From NCBI RefSeq assembly GCF_040459645.1, contig NZ_JARVHQ010000001.1, positions 2,666,001 to 2,730,000 on the forward strand: a DNA stretch of 64,000 bases, written 5' to 3'. How positions within the stretch are numbered: the first letter of the stretch is position 1; every line of letters starts with the position of its first letter. The stretch is from Bacillus cereus group sp. RP43. Lineage in GTDB: Bacteria; Bacillota; Bacilli; Bacillales; Bacillaceae_G. The notes below the pieces were generated by a model. That model did not search any database, was not told the origin of the DNA, and was given only the letters and a program-made list of their open reading frames with translations. The position numbers and the translations under genes are program-made. Shown in pieces: positions 35,331 through 44,411 of the stretch.

Positions 35331-35651
35331 TCACACACTCATCAAACCATGAAGGATGTAAAGGTATCCATCCATACTCTTTATGTGTTTTATTATTTGA
35401 AACCCCTCTCTCCCGGCTATTACTGGTATAGCACCAACTTTCTTTATTGCTTCTACTTGCGACTCATTACGAATCATTGCAAACACCATATGACCTTCTC
35501 TTATTAACATTAGCAATAAAGAACGTCCTATTACACCAGTTGCACCTGCGATTGTTTTAACGATAATTTCATCATCCTGTATGGGCCTAATTTCACCCGT
35601 TTCCCACTTTAACTGTTTAGATCCTTCTAAAACTAATTTATATTGTTCCAT
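35331..35651 (-). pseudogene. Chimeric dehydrogenase relic (MDR start fused to epimerase-like NAD-binding part)
   Basis: 106 codons made of two families. Residues 1-37 (MEQYKLVLEGSKQLKWETGE IRPIQDDEIIVKTIAGA) look like the N-terminus of a zinc-type medium-chain dehydrogenase. From residue 37 it switches to GATGVIGRSLLLMLIREGHM VFAMIRNESQVEAIKKVGAI PVIA, the nucleotide-binding start of an NAD-dependent epimerase. The end (EGFQIIKHIKSMDGYLYILH) matches neither and suggests a frameshift. A deletion joining two genes is the simplest reading. The ribosome-binding site AGAGG before ATG 35651 is intact, so a small protein may still be made, but it lacks any catalytic domain. Confidence 0.7.
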
Positions 35652-35769
35652 TGAAATCCTCTCACTTTATAAAAATATATTCACACTAAACTTTAAGCTA
35701 TAATAATCAATATGAAAGATTCATCCAAAATTAAAGCTATAATCTTGGCTAGCACTCAACAGTGATAAC

Positions 35770-36012
35770 ATGATAATTGAATTTGATGGATATGGAATTA
35801 ATGAGTATGTTATTGGTCATAACTGTTCTATCAGTAAGTTGAAAAAAATGTATTTTAACGTAAAAAATGAAGAGTTATCTAATGAGGATCTTGTAAGTTT
35901 ATTTTGTGTACGATATCATTTTGACAACATTCCAAAGTCATTACAAGAAGATATTACGAGCGATGTCGTCATTGATTTAGACATGGACTATGTTTATATC
36001 CCTAATAGATAA
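35770..36012 (+). CDS. 80-residue hypothetical protein
   Basis: Acidic, no membrane segment or signal: MIIEFDGYGINEYVIGHNCS then ISKLKKMYFNVKNEELSNED and ending DLDMDYVYIPNR. No family is recognised. The ribosome-binding site is weak. It lies beside the chimeric relic in a region of small genes, so it could itself be a fragment. Confidence 0.5.
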   Translation: MIIEFDGYGINEYVIGHNCSISKLKKMYFNVKNEELSNEDLVSLFCVRYHFDNIPKSLQEDITSDVVIDLDMDYVYIPNR

Positions 36013-36042
36013 CAATAACCTAATAAACTAAAATGGTTTAAC

Positions 36043-36255
36043 TTACGATTCAGACAAGAATTTAATAAAATAAGTAATTGCCCAAATGGAAGTCGCGAAT
36101 TGAGTGACAAAATACATTGTCCATTCTAAAAAAGTCAGTTTTCTCTCTCGTTTAATCTTCTTTAAGTATCTGTAAAATATTAATGTACTCAAAAACATAA
36201 GTAACAAAGATAATTGTTGTAAATCATCGACTATACGTACCGCCATAGACTCCAT
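36043..36255 (-). CDS. Small two-pass membrane protein
   Basis: About 70 residues with two membrane helices (LQQLSLLLMFLSTLIFYRYL and LEWTMYFVTQFATSIWAITY) joined by a basic loop KKIKRERK. No family is recognised. Holin-like topology, but no phage genes are nearby. AGGAGG lies directly upstream. The start could be GTG or ATG at 36258/36255, or ATG 36246. Confidence 0.6.
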   Translation of the reverse strand: MESMAVRIVDDLQQLSLLLMFLSTLIFYRYLKKIKRERKLTFLEWTMYFVTQFATSIWAITYFIKFLSES

Positions 36256-36270
36256 CACCCTCCTATACAA

Positions 36271-36671
36271 AATAAAAACTATAACTTTAAGGATATCATT
36301 AATTTGGTAATTATTTCCTATTTATTTAATGGAATTTAAATAATATTTCATGCGATATATGTGTAGAGATAATAAAGTTGTTTAATTTTGTTCTTAGAAA
36401 TACAATAATCGCCCACTCACAAATTTGATGGGCGATTATTATTTTTGTTTAATAATTGCTTTATTTCACACCATTTTCAAAATACTTTTATTCAATCAAG
36501 ATATCAATAATAGGTTTTGGTGTAAATGACTCTTGCAAAGAATCTCCTAATCTTGGACTTACTGATTTGGAAAAATAATATTATTATGTCCGTCTTAATT
36601 ACCATTATTTTGGAGAACAATGTGCTATTATATATTCATAATTAGCAGAAAATAAGAAAGAAGGGGTTGTT
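36271..36671. other. Intergenic region upstream of CPBP protease gene
   Basis: 401 bp between divergent genes. It holds a strong hairpin terminator at 36404-36445 and otherwise AT-rich DNA with no recognised signal. Confidence 0.5.
36404..36445 (+). terminator. Hairpin terminator
   Basis: AATAATCGCCCA with TGGGCGATTATT, a 12-bp stem, then a T run on plus. It may serve the plus-strand gene at 35770, reading across the small minus-strand gene. Confidence 0.65.
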
Positions 36672-37325
36672 GTGGAAACAAAAATTATAGGAACAGAGAA
36701 GAAAATTGATTCAAAATCTCTTTTAGCTTTGGGATTATTAATTATTTCCGGGATTGTATATCAACTTTTCGCAGTTTTAGGGGGAAATATACCTGAAGTA
36801 TTGGGAATGATTCTTGAAACTTTATGGAATGTTGTATTATGTGCAATTATTGGATACTATTTTTTAGGGAAAATATCGTTAGAGCAATTTAAACATTTTA
36901 ATTTTAAGACATTACTTTTGGGTGTGCCTTTAACAATTATCGTAGGTATGGCTTCCAGCTTAATATTCAGTTACATTTTTGAACCTGCAACTAAAAATTC
37001 CGTTGCTGAAGTAATAAGTATTTCTATGATTTTATTCCGTGTGCCCTTTATGTTAATGGGTGAAGAGTTGATTTGCACTAATATAATTATCGCATTACAA
37101 AAATTAGGATTTAAATTTGGCACGGCATCATTAATATGTAGCGTGTTGTTCGCTTTGTGGCATATTCCAGCTTATGGTTTTGTGCCAATACAGTTATTAA
37201 TAACTATAATCCCAGTTAGATTAGCACTAAATTATTTATGGAAAAATTCAAAAAGTATTTGGGTAAGTTGGATTTGTCACTTTATTTTTGACTGTATTTC
37301 ATTTGTACCAATGCTTTTTAAATAA
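36672..37325 (+). CDS. CPBP-family (CAAX/Abi) intramembrane metalloprotease
   Basis: 217 residues with about six membrane helices. Catalytic motifs are GEELICTN (about 136, the paired glutamates), FALWHIPAY (about 158) and WICHFIFD (about 197). The usual EExxxR motif has N in place of R, which may weaken or alter activity. Bacterial members process prenylated or small peptides, often in bacteriocin immunity. No bacteriocin gene is visible here. Start GTG 36672 follows GAAGGGG. It converges with the SDR gene and shares the terminator at 37376-37402. Confidence 0.85.
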   Translation: METKIIGTEKKIDSKSLLALGLLIISGIVYQLFAVLGGNIPEVLGMILETLWNVVLCAIIGYYFLGKISLEQFKHFNFKTLLLGVPLTIIVGMASSLIFSYIFEPATKNSVAEVISISMILFRVPFMLMGEELICTNIIIALQKLGFKFGTASLICSVLFALWHIPAYGFVPIQLLITIIPVRLALNYLWKNSKSIWVSWICHFIFDCISFVPMLFK

Positions 37326-37375
37326 CTATTTTATTTTTAAAAGGACTTTATTATTTGCGTACTGTATAAAGAACA

Positions 37376-37402
37376 AGAGCACTCAGCTATGGAGTGCTCT
37401 AA
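37376..37402. terminator. Bidirectional terminator between convergent genes
   Basis: An AGAGCACT / AGTGCTCT stem with a 9-nt loop and A/T flanks. Confidence 0.7.
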
Positions 37403-37407
37403 AAACA

Positions 37408-38286
37408 TTAATTTTGATTTAAAACATTTTCTTCGAAGTATTTTCCCCAATCTGGTCGTCTTCCATCCATATCTGTAAATCCATACTCCCTTCCTAATTC
37501 CCATGAACTTAGCGCTCGTCCAGTTTTTTCATGAATATTTGGATCACCTGCTAAAGCTGCTACTGCTCTCCCAACGAAGAAAGGCGTTTCCGATGCGATA
37601 AAATGAGGATCTTGTTTTGCTCCGTCTCGCCAATTCCCCTCTGTTACACCAAATATATCTAACATTGCTTCTGAACGAAGGAATCCTGGACTAACTGCAA
37701 CCGCTGTAATATTGTGTTGTTCTAAATCTTTCGCCATTGCTTCTGCTAAATGAATTGTTGAGATTTTTGCTAAACTATAGTATAAATTGCCACAGTATTG
37801 ATAGTCGACACCGCCTGTAATTTCAATTACAAGTCCCTTTTTATTTTTCACCATTAATGGTACACCGTAATGGCTTGTCATTATATGAGAATGTACAGCT
37901 CTTTGTTGCATAAGTAGTCCGTTATGTAAGTTGTGTTCCCAGAAAGGTTTCTCCCATTCTGTTAAAGGATCGCCGCCCCAAACATCGTTTACTAAAATAT
38001 CAAGCTGTCCATTTTGTTCTTCCTGAATCTTTGTAAATAATGCTTTAATATCTTCTTCTATTGTGTGGTCAACACGGACTGCGATTCCTTTTCCGCCTTG
38101 CTTTGTAACAAGCTCTGCAGTCTCTTCAATCGTTTCAGTTCTCCCCATACAGGATGAATTCCCTTTTATACTTCTTCCTGTTACATATACAGTTGCACCG
38201 GCTTCTCCAAGCATCATCGCAATACCTCTTCCAGCACCTCTTGTTGCCCCTGCTACAACTGCTACTTTACCTTGTAATGGTTTCAT
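37408..38286 (-). CDS. Short-chain dehydrogenase/reductase
   Basis: A 292-residue cytosolic NAD(P)-dependent oxidoreductase. The cofactor motif is VAGATRGAGRGIA (TGxxxGxG variant, about 11-23), followed by TGRS (NADP preference), NDVWGG (about 96), ITGGVDYQY (catalytic Ser replaced by Gly or Thr in this segment) and YYSLAKIS (YxxxK, about 166). The C-terminus (EYGFTDMDGRRPDWGKYFEE) is longer than in minimal SDRs. ATG 38286 has AAGGAG 7 bp upstream. The reading from 38313 has none. Substrate unknown. Monocistronic. Confidence 0.9.
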   Translation of the reverse strand: MKPLQGKVAVVAGATRGAGRGIAMMLGEAGATVYVTGRSIKGNSSCMGRTETIEETAELVTKQGGKGIAVRVDHTIEEDIKALFTKIQEEQNGQLDILVNDVWGGDPLTEWEKPFWEHNLHNGLLMQQRAVHSHIMTSHYGVPLMVKNKKGLVIEITGGVDYQYCGNLYYSLAKISTIHLAEAMAKDLEQHNITAVAVSPGFLRSEAMLDIFGVTEGNWRDGAKQDPHFIASETPFFVGRAVAALAGDPNIHEKTGRALSSWELGREYGFTDMDGRRPDWGKYFEENVLNQN

Positions 38287-38452
38287 GTAGTTCTCCTTAT
38301 TTGTTATGATCAAGTTTAATTATTTTTGGCACACTCTAACTATCATAATTCTTAATAATACTTTCCCCATCTAGAGTAATACATTTTAAAGTAAATTTAC
38401 CAGAAACTCCACTATTAAATTGAAACTCGACTAGCCTTTTATGTAAAAGTTT

Positions 38453-38509
38453 AAATTCAACAAAACAAAAAGAATCCTAAATAAGATTCTTTTTGTTTTG
38501 TTGAATTTT
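38453..38509. terminator. 24-bp perfect hairpin, terminator of glycosyltransferase gene
   Basis: The arms 38453-38476 and 38485-38508 are exact complements with an 8-nt loop. It is one of the longest perfect stems in the window and sits 56 bp after the glycosyltransferase stop, in front of the SDR promoter. Confidence 0.75.
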
Positions 38510-38564
38510 ATTTATCTTGATTCACCAGTTCATTTGAGGGTGATTTGTTTAGGAATCTTCACAG

Positions 38565-39326
38565 TTACCTTTCTTGGTTATCATAATATGTTTTATCTGC
38601 GTATTTTTTATCCTTTCCTTTTAGATAAGCTAAGATTACTTTTGGATTTTTAAGTAAAGCCCAGTCTCCATATTTATCAAATCTTCTGCATGAAGTTATC
38701 ATTCCATTTTTAATTGTACCGAATTTCTTATTATTTTGCTTTCCCCATTTTTTTAATCGTTTAGCGAAATCTGCATCTTCGGCCATAAGCATGTTTTCAT
38801 TAAATCCGTTGATTGCTATAAAGTCTTTTCTATAGCACCAAAAAATCCCTACAGATATAGCTCCATACTTAAAAAGTAAGGGAATTATTATTAACATTGC
38901 GGAAACGAATATTCCTAAAGATATTCTTTCAAACTTCCCAGTTACCCCACCACCAATGTATTTACCTGAAGCTAAATATTTGTCTACATTAGATAACATA
39001 AACTCTGTCATTTGGGTATCAGCATCTATAGTAATGATTATTTCTCCACTAGCTATTTTGGCCCCTGCATTTCGGATTTTGGATAAGTTTTTATCGCTAT
39101 TTTTTAATGTAATACAGTTATAAGACTTTGCTATTTCTTCTGTGTTATCTGTGCAGCGATTTAAAACAACTATGACTTCAGTTTGATCTTTATATGCCTT
39201 TGATGCCTTTGCAATTGAATCCAAACATTTTCTAATGTACTTTTCTTCATTGTGTGCAGGAATTATAATAGAAAACTTCACATTTTTTTCTAGATTCCCT
39301 GCTAACGATTCATTTGTTTCAGTCAT
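38565..39326 (-). CDS. Family 2 glycosyltransferase, membrane-associated
   Basis: 253 residues of GT-A fold: FSIIIPAHNEEKYIRKCLDS (about 17), VVLNRCTDNTEEIA (about 52), ITIDADTQM (the DxD metal site, about 97) and GGFNENMLMAEDADFAKRLK (the ED acceptor-site motif, about 170). A hydrophobic stretch (about 135-160) suggests membrane contact. It would transfer a sugar from a nucleotide-sugar donor to an unknown acceptor. ATG 39326 has GGGGGAT upstream. It stands alone, with no polysaccharide cluster nearby. Confidence 0.9.
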   Translation of the reverse strand: MTETNESLAGNLEKNVKFSIIIPAHNEEKYIRKCLDSIAKASKAYKDQTEVIVVLNRCTDNTEEIAKSYNCITLKNSDKNLSKIRNAGAKIASGEIIITIDADTQMTEFMLSNVDKYLASGKYIGGGVTGKFERISLGIFVSAMLIIIPLLFKYGAISVGIFWCYRKDFIAINGFNENMLMAEDADFAKRLKKWGKQNNKKFGTIKNGMITSCRRFDKYGDWALLKNPKVILAYLKGKDKKYADKTYYDNQER

Positions 39327-39581
39327 AATATCCCCCTTATTTTATAAAGTGAATATCTACTATATATATTAATATTTATTAGATTGTATTATAAAAACTG
39401 AAGGTAAACTGTTATTTAAAATCTTACTTTGGAGTATTTTTCATTATATATCTTGGAGTTACTTTACGTTTAAGAACCTAAAACAAGCATAACCCCGTTC
39501 TGATTTTAAGAAAGGGGTTAAATAATATGAATTAAATTTGATTAGTATTGCGCCCTATGCCTCATCGTGCAACAGCGAGGT

Positions 39582-39998
39582 TCACGCTTTTTCGTTCGAA
39601 ATCAGCACATCTAAATAGTGCTGATTGTACATAATGCCTAATATGTTTCCGAAAGGATCAACTACGGAAGCGGTAGTGAATCCCACGCCGCGCTCTGTAG
39701 GTGCCTCATATTCTTTCGCTCCCATAGACAACAGCTTATTAAAAGTTGCTGTTACATCATCAACGTGCCAGTACACTATAGCACCAGCTGGACCGGTCAC
39801 TGTATCAACTGGCGCATAACGACTATCGATTAAACCAAGCTCATGTTGGTAGTCTCCAATGCGAAATTCGGCATATCCTGGACGTTCAAAGTATGGTTCA
39901 CTTCCTAATAGCTCAGTGTACCACTTCTTTGCAGCAGCTAGATCATTTGTCCAAAAACTAACTGTAGTTAGTCCTCGTAATGTTTGTGTATCGCTCAT
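39582..39998 (-). CDS. VOC-family (glyoxalase/bleomycin-resistance fold) protein
   Basis: 138 residues with paired beta-alpha-beta units: LTTVSFWTNDLAAAKKWYTE LLGSEPYFERPGYAEFRIGD (about 9-48) and VYWHVDDVTATFNKLLSMGA KEYE then VVDPFGNILGIMYN (about 73-125). Metal-site His/Glu positions are partly present. It may be a dioxygenase-like enzyme or a drug-binding protein. ATG 39998 has GGAGGAG 8 bp upstream. A 13-bp perfect inverted repeat (40012-40046) abuts the ribosome-binding site and is a likely operator. Confidence 0.85.
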   Translation of the reverse strand: MSDTQTLRGLTTVSFWTNDLAAAKKWYTELLGSEPYFERPGYAEFRIGDYQHELGLIDSRYAPVDTVTGPAGAIVYWHVDDVTATFNKLLSMGAKEYEAPTERGVGFTTASVVDPFGNILGIMYNQHYLDVLISNEKA

Positions 39999-40011
39999 AA
40001 TCGATCTCCTC

Positions 40012-40046
40012 CATTTAGTTTGAGTAATACTTCCTCAAACTAAATG
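40012..40046. promoter_or_regulatory. 13-bp inverted repeat upstream of VOC gene, candidate operator
   Basis: CATTTAGTTTGAG and CTCAAACTAAATG are perfect complements with a 9-nt spacer. It lies immediately upstream of the ribosome-binding site, where bound protein would block transcription. Arm and spacer lengths suit MarR or TetR-type dimers. No such regulator is adjacent. Confidence 0.5.
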
Positions 40047-40197
40047 AAATAACCTCCTCTGAATTACCTTTAATTCACATATAAATAACCCATTCTCTTA
40101 TTCATATTCAAGAAAACTACCTTATTATTGTGACTCAACCAGAGCGGTACATACAAACAAGGCTATTCTATTCAAAGCAAGCCCCCCCTCATAAGCA

Positions 40198-41568
40198 TTA
40201 TTCTTTTTTAAACTGAAAATCCACACGGTTCATTCGTTTTATTTCCTCAATTACTTTGCCAATCCCTTCTTCAATCTTGTCTTCTTTTACATTAGATACA
40301 TTTAACTTTAACAATCTCTCTTTCTGAAAGTTATTTAAATAATTTTTATCAATAGAATCTATGCTTATTTGACTCTTGCTTAAATTTTTAATAAATGTAT
40401 CCGTGACTATATTTCTTTTCAACTGTAAACATGTGTGTATCCCAATTGGATCTACTGTTCTATAAGTAAACAAATGGGGATTTTCATTTTGAACACCTTC
40501 TACTACTTCCGCTAGTTTTTTTGACCTATTGTAGTAAGATGCTTTTATTTTATGTTTATGTCGATCAAACATTCCGCTCTTTATGTAAATTTCTAAAGCA
40601 GCTTGCGAAATCATAGGACTATCGATATCTAAAATCTTTTTATACTTATAAAAGGCATCTGCAATAGATTGTGGGATGACTGCAACACCGACTCGCAAAC
40701 CAGGAAAGATGATCTTCGAATAACTTTTTAAATATATAACATGGTTACAATTATCTTGACTGTAAAAAGGATCAACTTTTGAATCAGTTTCTAAATCTGC
40801 TAAATAATCATCTTCCACTATAAATACATTATATTTCTTCGCTAGTTGAATAATTTTTTCTCTCTCTTTTTTAGAATACGACGTTCCCAGTGGATGATGA
40901 AATCTTGGAGTTGTATAAAAGAATTTGATTTTTTCTGTGCTGAATATCCTCTCTAGTTCATTTAAATCTATCCCTTCATGCGTACGCTTAATTCCGATTA
41001 TAGGAATGTTATTTGTTTCTACATATTCAATATATAAATGGTAACTTGGCTGTTCAATTAGAATCATATTATGTTCATTCGGAAATGATATAGAAGTTAA
41101 TATAGCAAGTGCTTGCTGCACACCTGATGTGATAAAGATATTTTCTTCTTTTGTAAAGACTTGATAGTTTGCCAGTTGTTTTTGAATGACTGGAATTAAT
41201 GATGGTAAACCCTTCGGTGTTCCGTATACAAACAAATCATTTTTATATGTATCAATTGCCTTATTAATACAATGTTGAAAATCTAAGTATGGAAAAACAT
41301 CTGGATCTGGTGCTGAGGAAGCAAAATCAATCATCTCGTTATTTTCTATATAACTCCCAGATTTCTTAACAACGTAGTATCCACTTTGAGGTACAGAATA
41401 AATAATATGGCGCTTTTCTAATTCATGCAACGCTCGTATCACTGTGGCCTTATTACATTCATATTGCGTGACGAGTGACCGTATAGACGGTAATTTCTTT
41501 CCTTCTTTTATCTCTCCATTTTGAATCATACTTTCTATATCGTTTAAAACATGTAAATACTTATACAT
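40198..41568 (-). CDS. MocR-family regulator (GntR HTH fused to aminotransferase-like domain), second copy
   Basis: 456 residues. The GntR winged helix (about 3-65: LHVLNDIESMIQNGEIKEGK KLPSIRSLVTQYECNKATVI) is followed by the aminotransferase fold, with FYTTPRFHHPLGTSYS (about 224) and the PLP-lysine region YLKSYSKIIFPGLRVGV (about 290). It is divergent from the DMT transporter at 41696 and probably controls it and the M3 peptidase behind it. Start ATG 41568 or 41571, after GGGGTGG. It is clearly diverged from the MocR at 30606, so it is not a recent duplicate. Confidence 0.92.
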   Translation of the reverse strand: MYKYLHVLNDIESMIQNGEIKEGKKLPSIRSLVTQYECNKATVIRALHELEKRHIIYSVPQSGYYVVKKSGSYIENNEMIDFASSAPDPDVFPYLDFQHCINKAIDTYKNDLFVYGTPKGLPSLIPVIQKQLANYQVFTKEENIFITSGVQQALAILTSISFPNEHNMILIEQPSYHLYIEYVETNNIPIIGIKRTHEGIDLNELERIFSTEKIKFFYTTPRFHHPLGTSYSKKEREKIIQLAKKYNVFIVEDDYLADLETDSKVDPFYSQDNCNHVIYLKSYSKIIFPGLRVGVAVIPQSIADAFYKYKKILDIDSPMISQAALEIYIKSGMFDRHKHKIKASYYNRSKKLAEVVEGVQNENPHLFTYRTVDPIGIHTCLQLKRNIVTDTFIKNLSKSQISIDSIDKNYLNNFQKERLLKLNVSNVKEDKIEEGIGKVIEEIKRMNRVDFQFKKE

Positions 41569-41656
41569 CATTACCACCCCAATATTTAATTTGTACCGGC
41601 ACAGTTTGTATTTGTTCACATTGTAGCACTAGATCAGAAAGATTACTATATACGTA

Positions 41657-41668
41657 TACTGGCCAGTA
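41657..41668. promoter_or_regulatory. Palindrome TACTGGCCAGTA in the MocR-DMT gap
   Basis: A perfect 12-bp palindrome, 28 bp upstream of the transporter start, directly preceded by the short palindrome TATACGTATA. It is a candidate operator of the second MocR regulator. A related TACCGG lies 63 bp to the left. Confidence 0.4.
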
Positions 41669-41695
41669 AGAAATCAACTACTATGAGGTGGAATT

Positions 41696-42634
41696 ATGAA
41701 AAATACAACAAAAGCATATATATCAGCATTACTCTATTCATTTATTATTGGATTTTCATTTATGTTTGTGAAACTAGCACTAACCATTACAACCCCTCTT
41801 GATACTCTGGCTCATCGTTTTACAATTGCTTTCATAGCTGCAAGCATTCCGGTTATTTTCGGTTTTGTAAAGTTAAATATATCATTCAAAAACATACTTG
41901 CCCTTTTACCACTCGCAATATTTTATCCAGCATTATTCTTTGCTTTCCAAGCATTTGGCTTAGTATATACAAGTTCTTCTGAAGCTGGAATTATACAGGC
42001 TGCTATTCCTATATTTACAATGATACTCGCTTCCTATTTTTTAAAAGAGTATACGAATACATGGCAAAAAACATCTGTATTTATTTCTGTCGTCGGTGTC
42101 ATATATATATTTATCATGAATGGTATAGGGACTCATGAAACGAACTTCATCGGCGTTATTCTCATTTTATTATCGGCATTATCATCTGCTTGCTACAATG
42201 TATTAGCTCGAAAAATGACAAAGAAATTCAAGCTAATGGATTTAACATACACAATGACAGCAATCGGTTTTATTAGTTTTAATTTCATCGCAATCGCCAG
42301 CCATATAAACAAAGGCACAATAACTGTATACTTTAAGCCATTTACAAACGGAACATTTCTTATATCCATTTTATATTTAGGATTACTATCATCCTTACTA
42401 ACAGCCTTATTATTAAACTATTCATTATCTTATGTTGAAGCAGCTAAAATAAGTGTTTTTAGCAACTTATCTACACTTATTACCATTATCGCAGGCGTTG
42501 TATTCTTACACGAGCAAATCGCCTACTATCATATTGTCGGTACACTTATGATTGTTCTTGGAGTAATAGGCACAAATTTTCTAGGCAAAAAAGGAATCAT
42601 AGCGAAAAAGAAGAATATCTCCTTGAGTAAATAA
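41696..42634 (+). CDS. DMT-superfamily (EamA) transporter, second copy
   Basis: 312 residues, ten membrane helices in two EamA repeats (about 8-140 and 150-290). It begins MKNTTKAYISALLYSFIIGF, and the second half has NYSLSYVEAAKISVFSNLST and IAGVVFLHEQIAYYHIVGT. It probably exports an amino acid or small metabolite. GAGGTGG precedes ATG 41696. It is co-transcribed with the M3 peptidase (17 bp apart), which hints at a peptide-linked cargo, such as removal of amino acids released from peptides. That link is inference. Confidence 0.9.
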   Translation: MKNTTKAYISALLYSFIIGFSFMFVKLALTITTPLDTLAHRFTIAFIAASIPVIFGFVKLNISFKNILALLPLAIFYPALFFAFQAFGLVYTSSSEAGIIQAAIPIFTMILASYFLKEYTNTWQKTSVFISVVGVIYIFIMNGIGTHETNFIGVILILLSALSSACYNVLARKMTKKFKLMDLTYTMTAIGFISFNFIAIASHINKGTITVYFKPFTNGTFLISILYLGLLSSLLTALLLNYSLSYVEAAKISVFSNLSTLITIIAGVVFLHEQIAYYHIVGTLMIVLGVIGTNFLGKKGIIAKKKNISLSK

Positions 42635-42651
42635 AAAGTGAGGGGTAAATA

Positions 42652-44343
42652 ATGCAGAACTCTAATACGATTGATATTCGTAATTTACATGAGCTTGAAA
42701 AAGAACTGTCTACTTTATTAAGTACGTCTATTTCTTCTGGAGAAGATTTAGAAAACTGGCTAAAAGCTCAGTCAAAATTAATATCTGAAATCGAAGAACA
42801 ATTAAGATCACACTATATTGCTTTTCAATGTAATACAGATAACAAAGAAATAAAAGATACGTTTGAATATGATCAACAATATGTAAGGCCTCTTTTGAAA
42901 CGTTATCAAAATTCCTTTGATAATACATATTTAGAGTCACCATTTCGAATGCAACTTGATCCAAAAACTTATAGCTTACTAGATAAAAAAATAAAAAATG
43001 CGCAAACATTATTTTGTGAAAAGAACATTGATTTAGAAGTAAAAGAAGATAAATTAGTAACCGAGTACTTCGAAATTACAGGCAGTTTGACTGCGCCATG
43101 GAATGGCGAAGAAAAAACAATTACTGAACTACAATCTTACTTACAAGATCCGAATCGTGATATACGAAAAAAAGCAAAAACACTTATCTCTGAACGGTAC
43201 TTATTTGTTGAAAAGGAACTACAAACCATTTTAAATGAGTTAATCACAATCCGTCATCAAAAGGCAAAAAACATTCAATTACATAATTATCGTGATTATA
43301 TGTTTAAAAAATATGAACGTTTTGATTATACCGCTGATGATTGCTATGAACTTGCAGAATCCGTTCGTAAATACGTTGTGCCACTTATTGATAATATATT
43401 TAATGAGAAAAAAGCTGAACTTCAAGTAGATATACTTCGCCCGTGGGATCTAAAAGCAGCCGCACCAAATCAAAAAGTATTAAAACCTATTGAAGACGAG
43501 AGTGATTTAATCGAAAAAAGTTCTCATATTTTACAAAAACTAGACCCAGAATTTTCTGCATTATTAAGCCGTATGCATAAAAATGATTGCTTAGATTTAG
43601 AAAGTCGTAAAGGAAAAGCACCTGGAGGATTTTGCGAACACTTACCAGCTTCTCAATTATCTTTTATTTTTATGAATCTCAATCATACACATTATGATGT
43701 TACTACTTTCCTCCATGAAATGGGCCATAGTATTCATAATGAATGTATGAAGCAGCTAGAGCTACAAAAATATTTAGAAATCCCTTCAGAATCAGCTGAG
43801 CTAGCCAGCATGACAATGGAATTGTTTTCGATGGAGTATTGGGATACATTTTATGAGAATACAGAAGAATTTATAAAAGCAAAATTAGATTTCTTTAAAG
43901 ATATTGTTAAGTATTTACCACAAATGCTTATCGTTGATCAATTCCAACATTGGATGTATGAAAATCCTAATCATACTGCTAAAGAAAGAAATGAAAAATA
44001 TTTAGAATTACATAACACTTATCAATCGAATGTGGTAAATATTGAGGGTTATGAAAACTGGATAGCAACTGGCTGGTTACCTATACTACACATTTTCGAA
44101 ATACCATTCTATTATATCGAATATGCAATCGCGCAACTTGGTGCATTGCAAATGTATAAACAATATAAAGAGAATCCTAAACAAGCACTACAAAATTATA
44201 AAAAAGCATTATCTCTAGGTAGCTCTAAATCCTTAACAGAAGTATATGAGGCAGCTGGAATTCGTTTTGATTTTTCTAGTGAGACAATAAAAGAATTAAT
44301 GGCATTTGTAGAAAAGGAAGTGGAATTACTTAAACAAATATAA
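42652..44343 (+). CDS. M3-family oligoendopeptidase (PepF-like)
   Basis: A 563-residue cytosolic zinc oligopeptidase. The HExxH site is TFLHEMGHSIHNEC (about 355-368), with the third ligand in ESAELASMTMELFSMEYWD (about 380). The C-terminal family motif PFYYIEYAIAQLGALQMYKQ (about 485) and the N-terminal helical PepF-like part are present. It cuts short peptides, not proteins. It is second in a two-gene operon behind a DMT transporter, with GAGGGG before ATG 42652 and a terminator at 44346-44380. Confidence 0.92.
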   Translation: MQNSNTIDIRNLHELEKELSTLLSTSISSGEDLENWLKAQSKLISEIEEQLRSHYIAFQCNTDNKEIKDTFEYDQQYVRPLLKRYQNSFDNTYLESPFRMQLDPKTYSLLDKKIKNAQTLFCEKNIDLEVKEDKLVTEYFEITGSLTAPWNGEEKTITELQSYLQDPNRDIRKKAKTLISERYLFVEKELQTILNELITIRHQKAKNIQLHNYRDYMFKKYERFDYTADDCYELAESVRKYVVPLIDNIFNEKKAELQVDILRPWDLKAAAPNQKVLKPIEDESDLIEKSSHILQKLDPEFSALLSRMHKNDCLDLESRKGKAPGGFCEHLPASQLSFIFMNLNHTHYDVTTFLHEMGHSIHNECMKQLELQKYLEIPSESAELASMTMELFSMEYWDTFYENTEEFIKAKLDFFKDIVKYLPQMLIVDQFQHWMYENPNHTAKERNEKYLELHNTYQSNVVNIEGYENWIATGWLPILHIFEIPFYYIEYAIAQLGALQMYKQYKENPKQALQNYKKALSLGSSKSLTEVYEAAGIRFDFSSETIKELMAFVEKEVELLKQI

Positions 44344-44345
44344 AT

Positions 44346-44380
44346 AAAAAAATGCATCTGTCCTTATAGGTGCATTTTTT
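44346..44380. terminator. Bidirectional terminator
   Basis: An AAAAAATGCA / TGCATTTTTT stem with a partly paired 14-nt loop, between the convergent M3 peptidase and DUF1835-like genes. Confidence 0.75.
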
Positions 44381-44411
44381 ATTGTTTTTTTATTCACATC
44401 AAATTGAATCT

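Noticed and set aside
36043..36255. Small two-pass membrane protein considered as a phage holin
   Set aside because: No endolysin or other phage genes nearby and the basic loop is not diagnostic.
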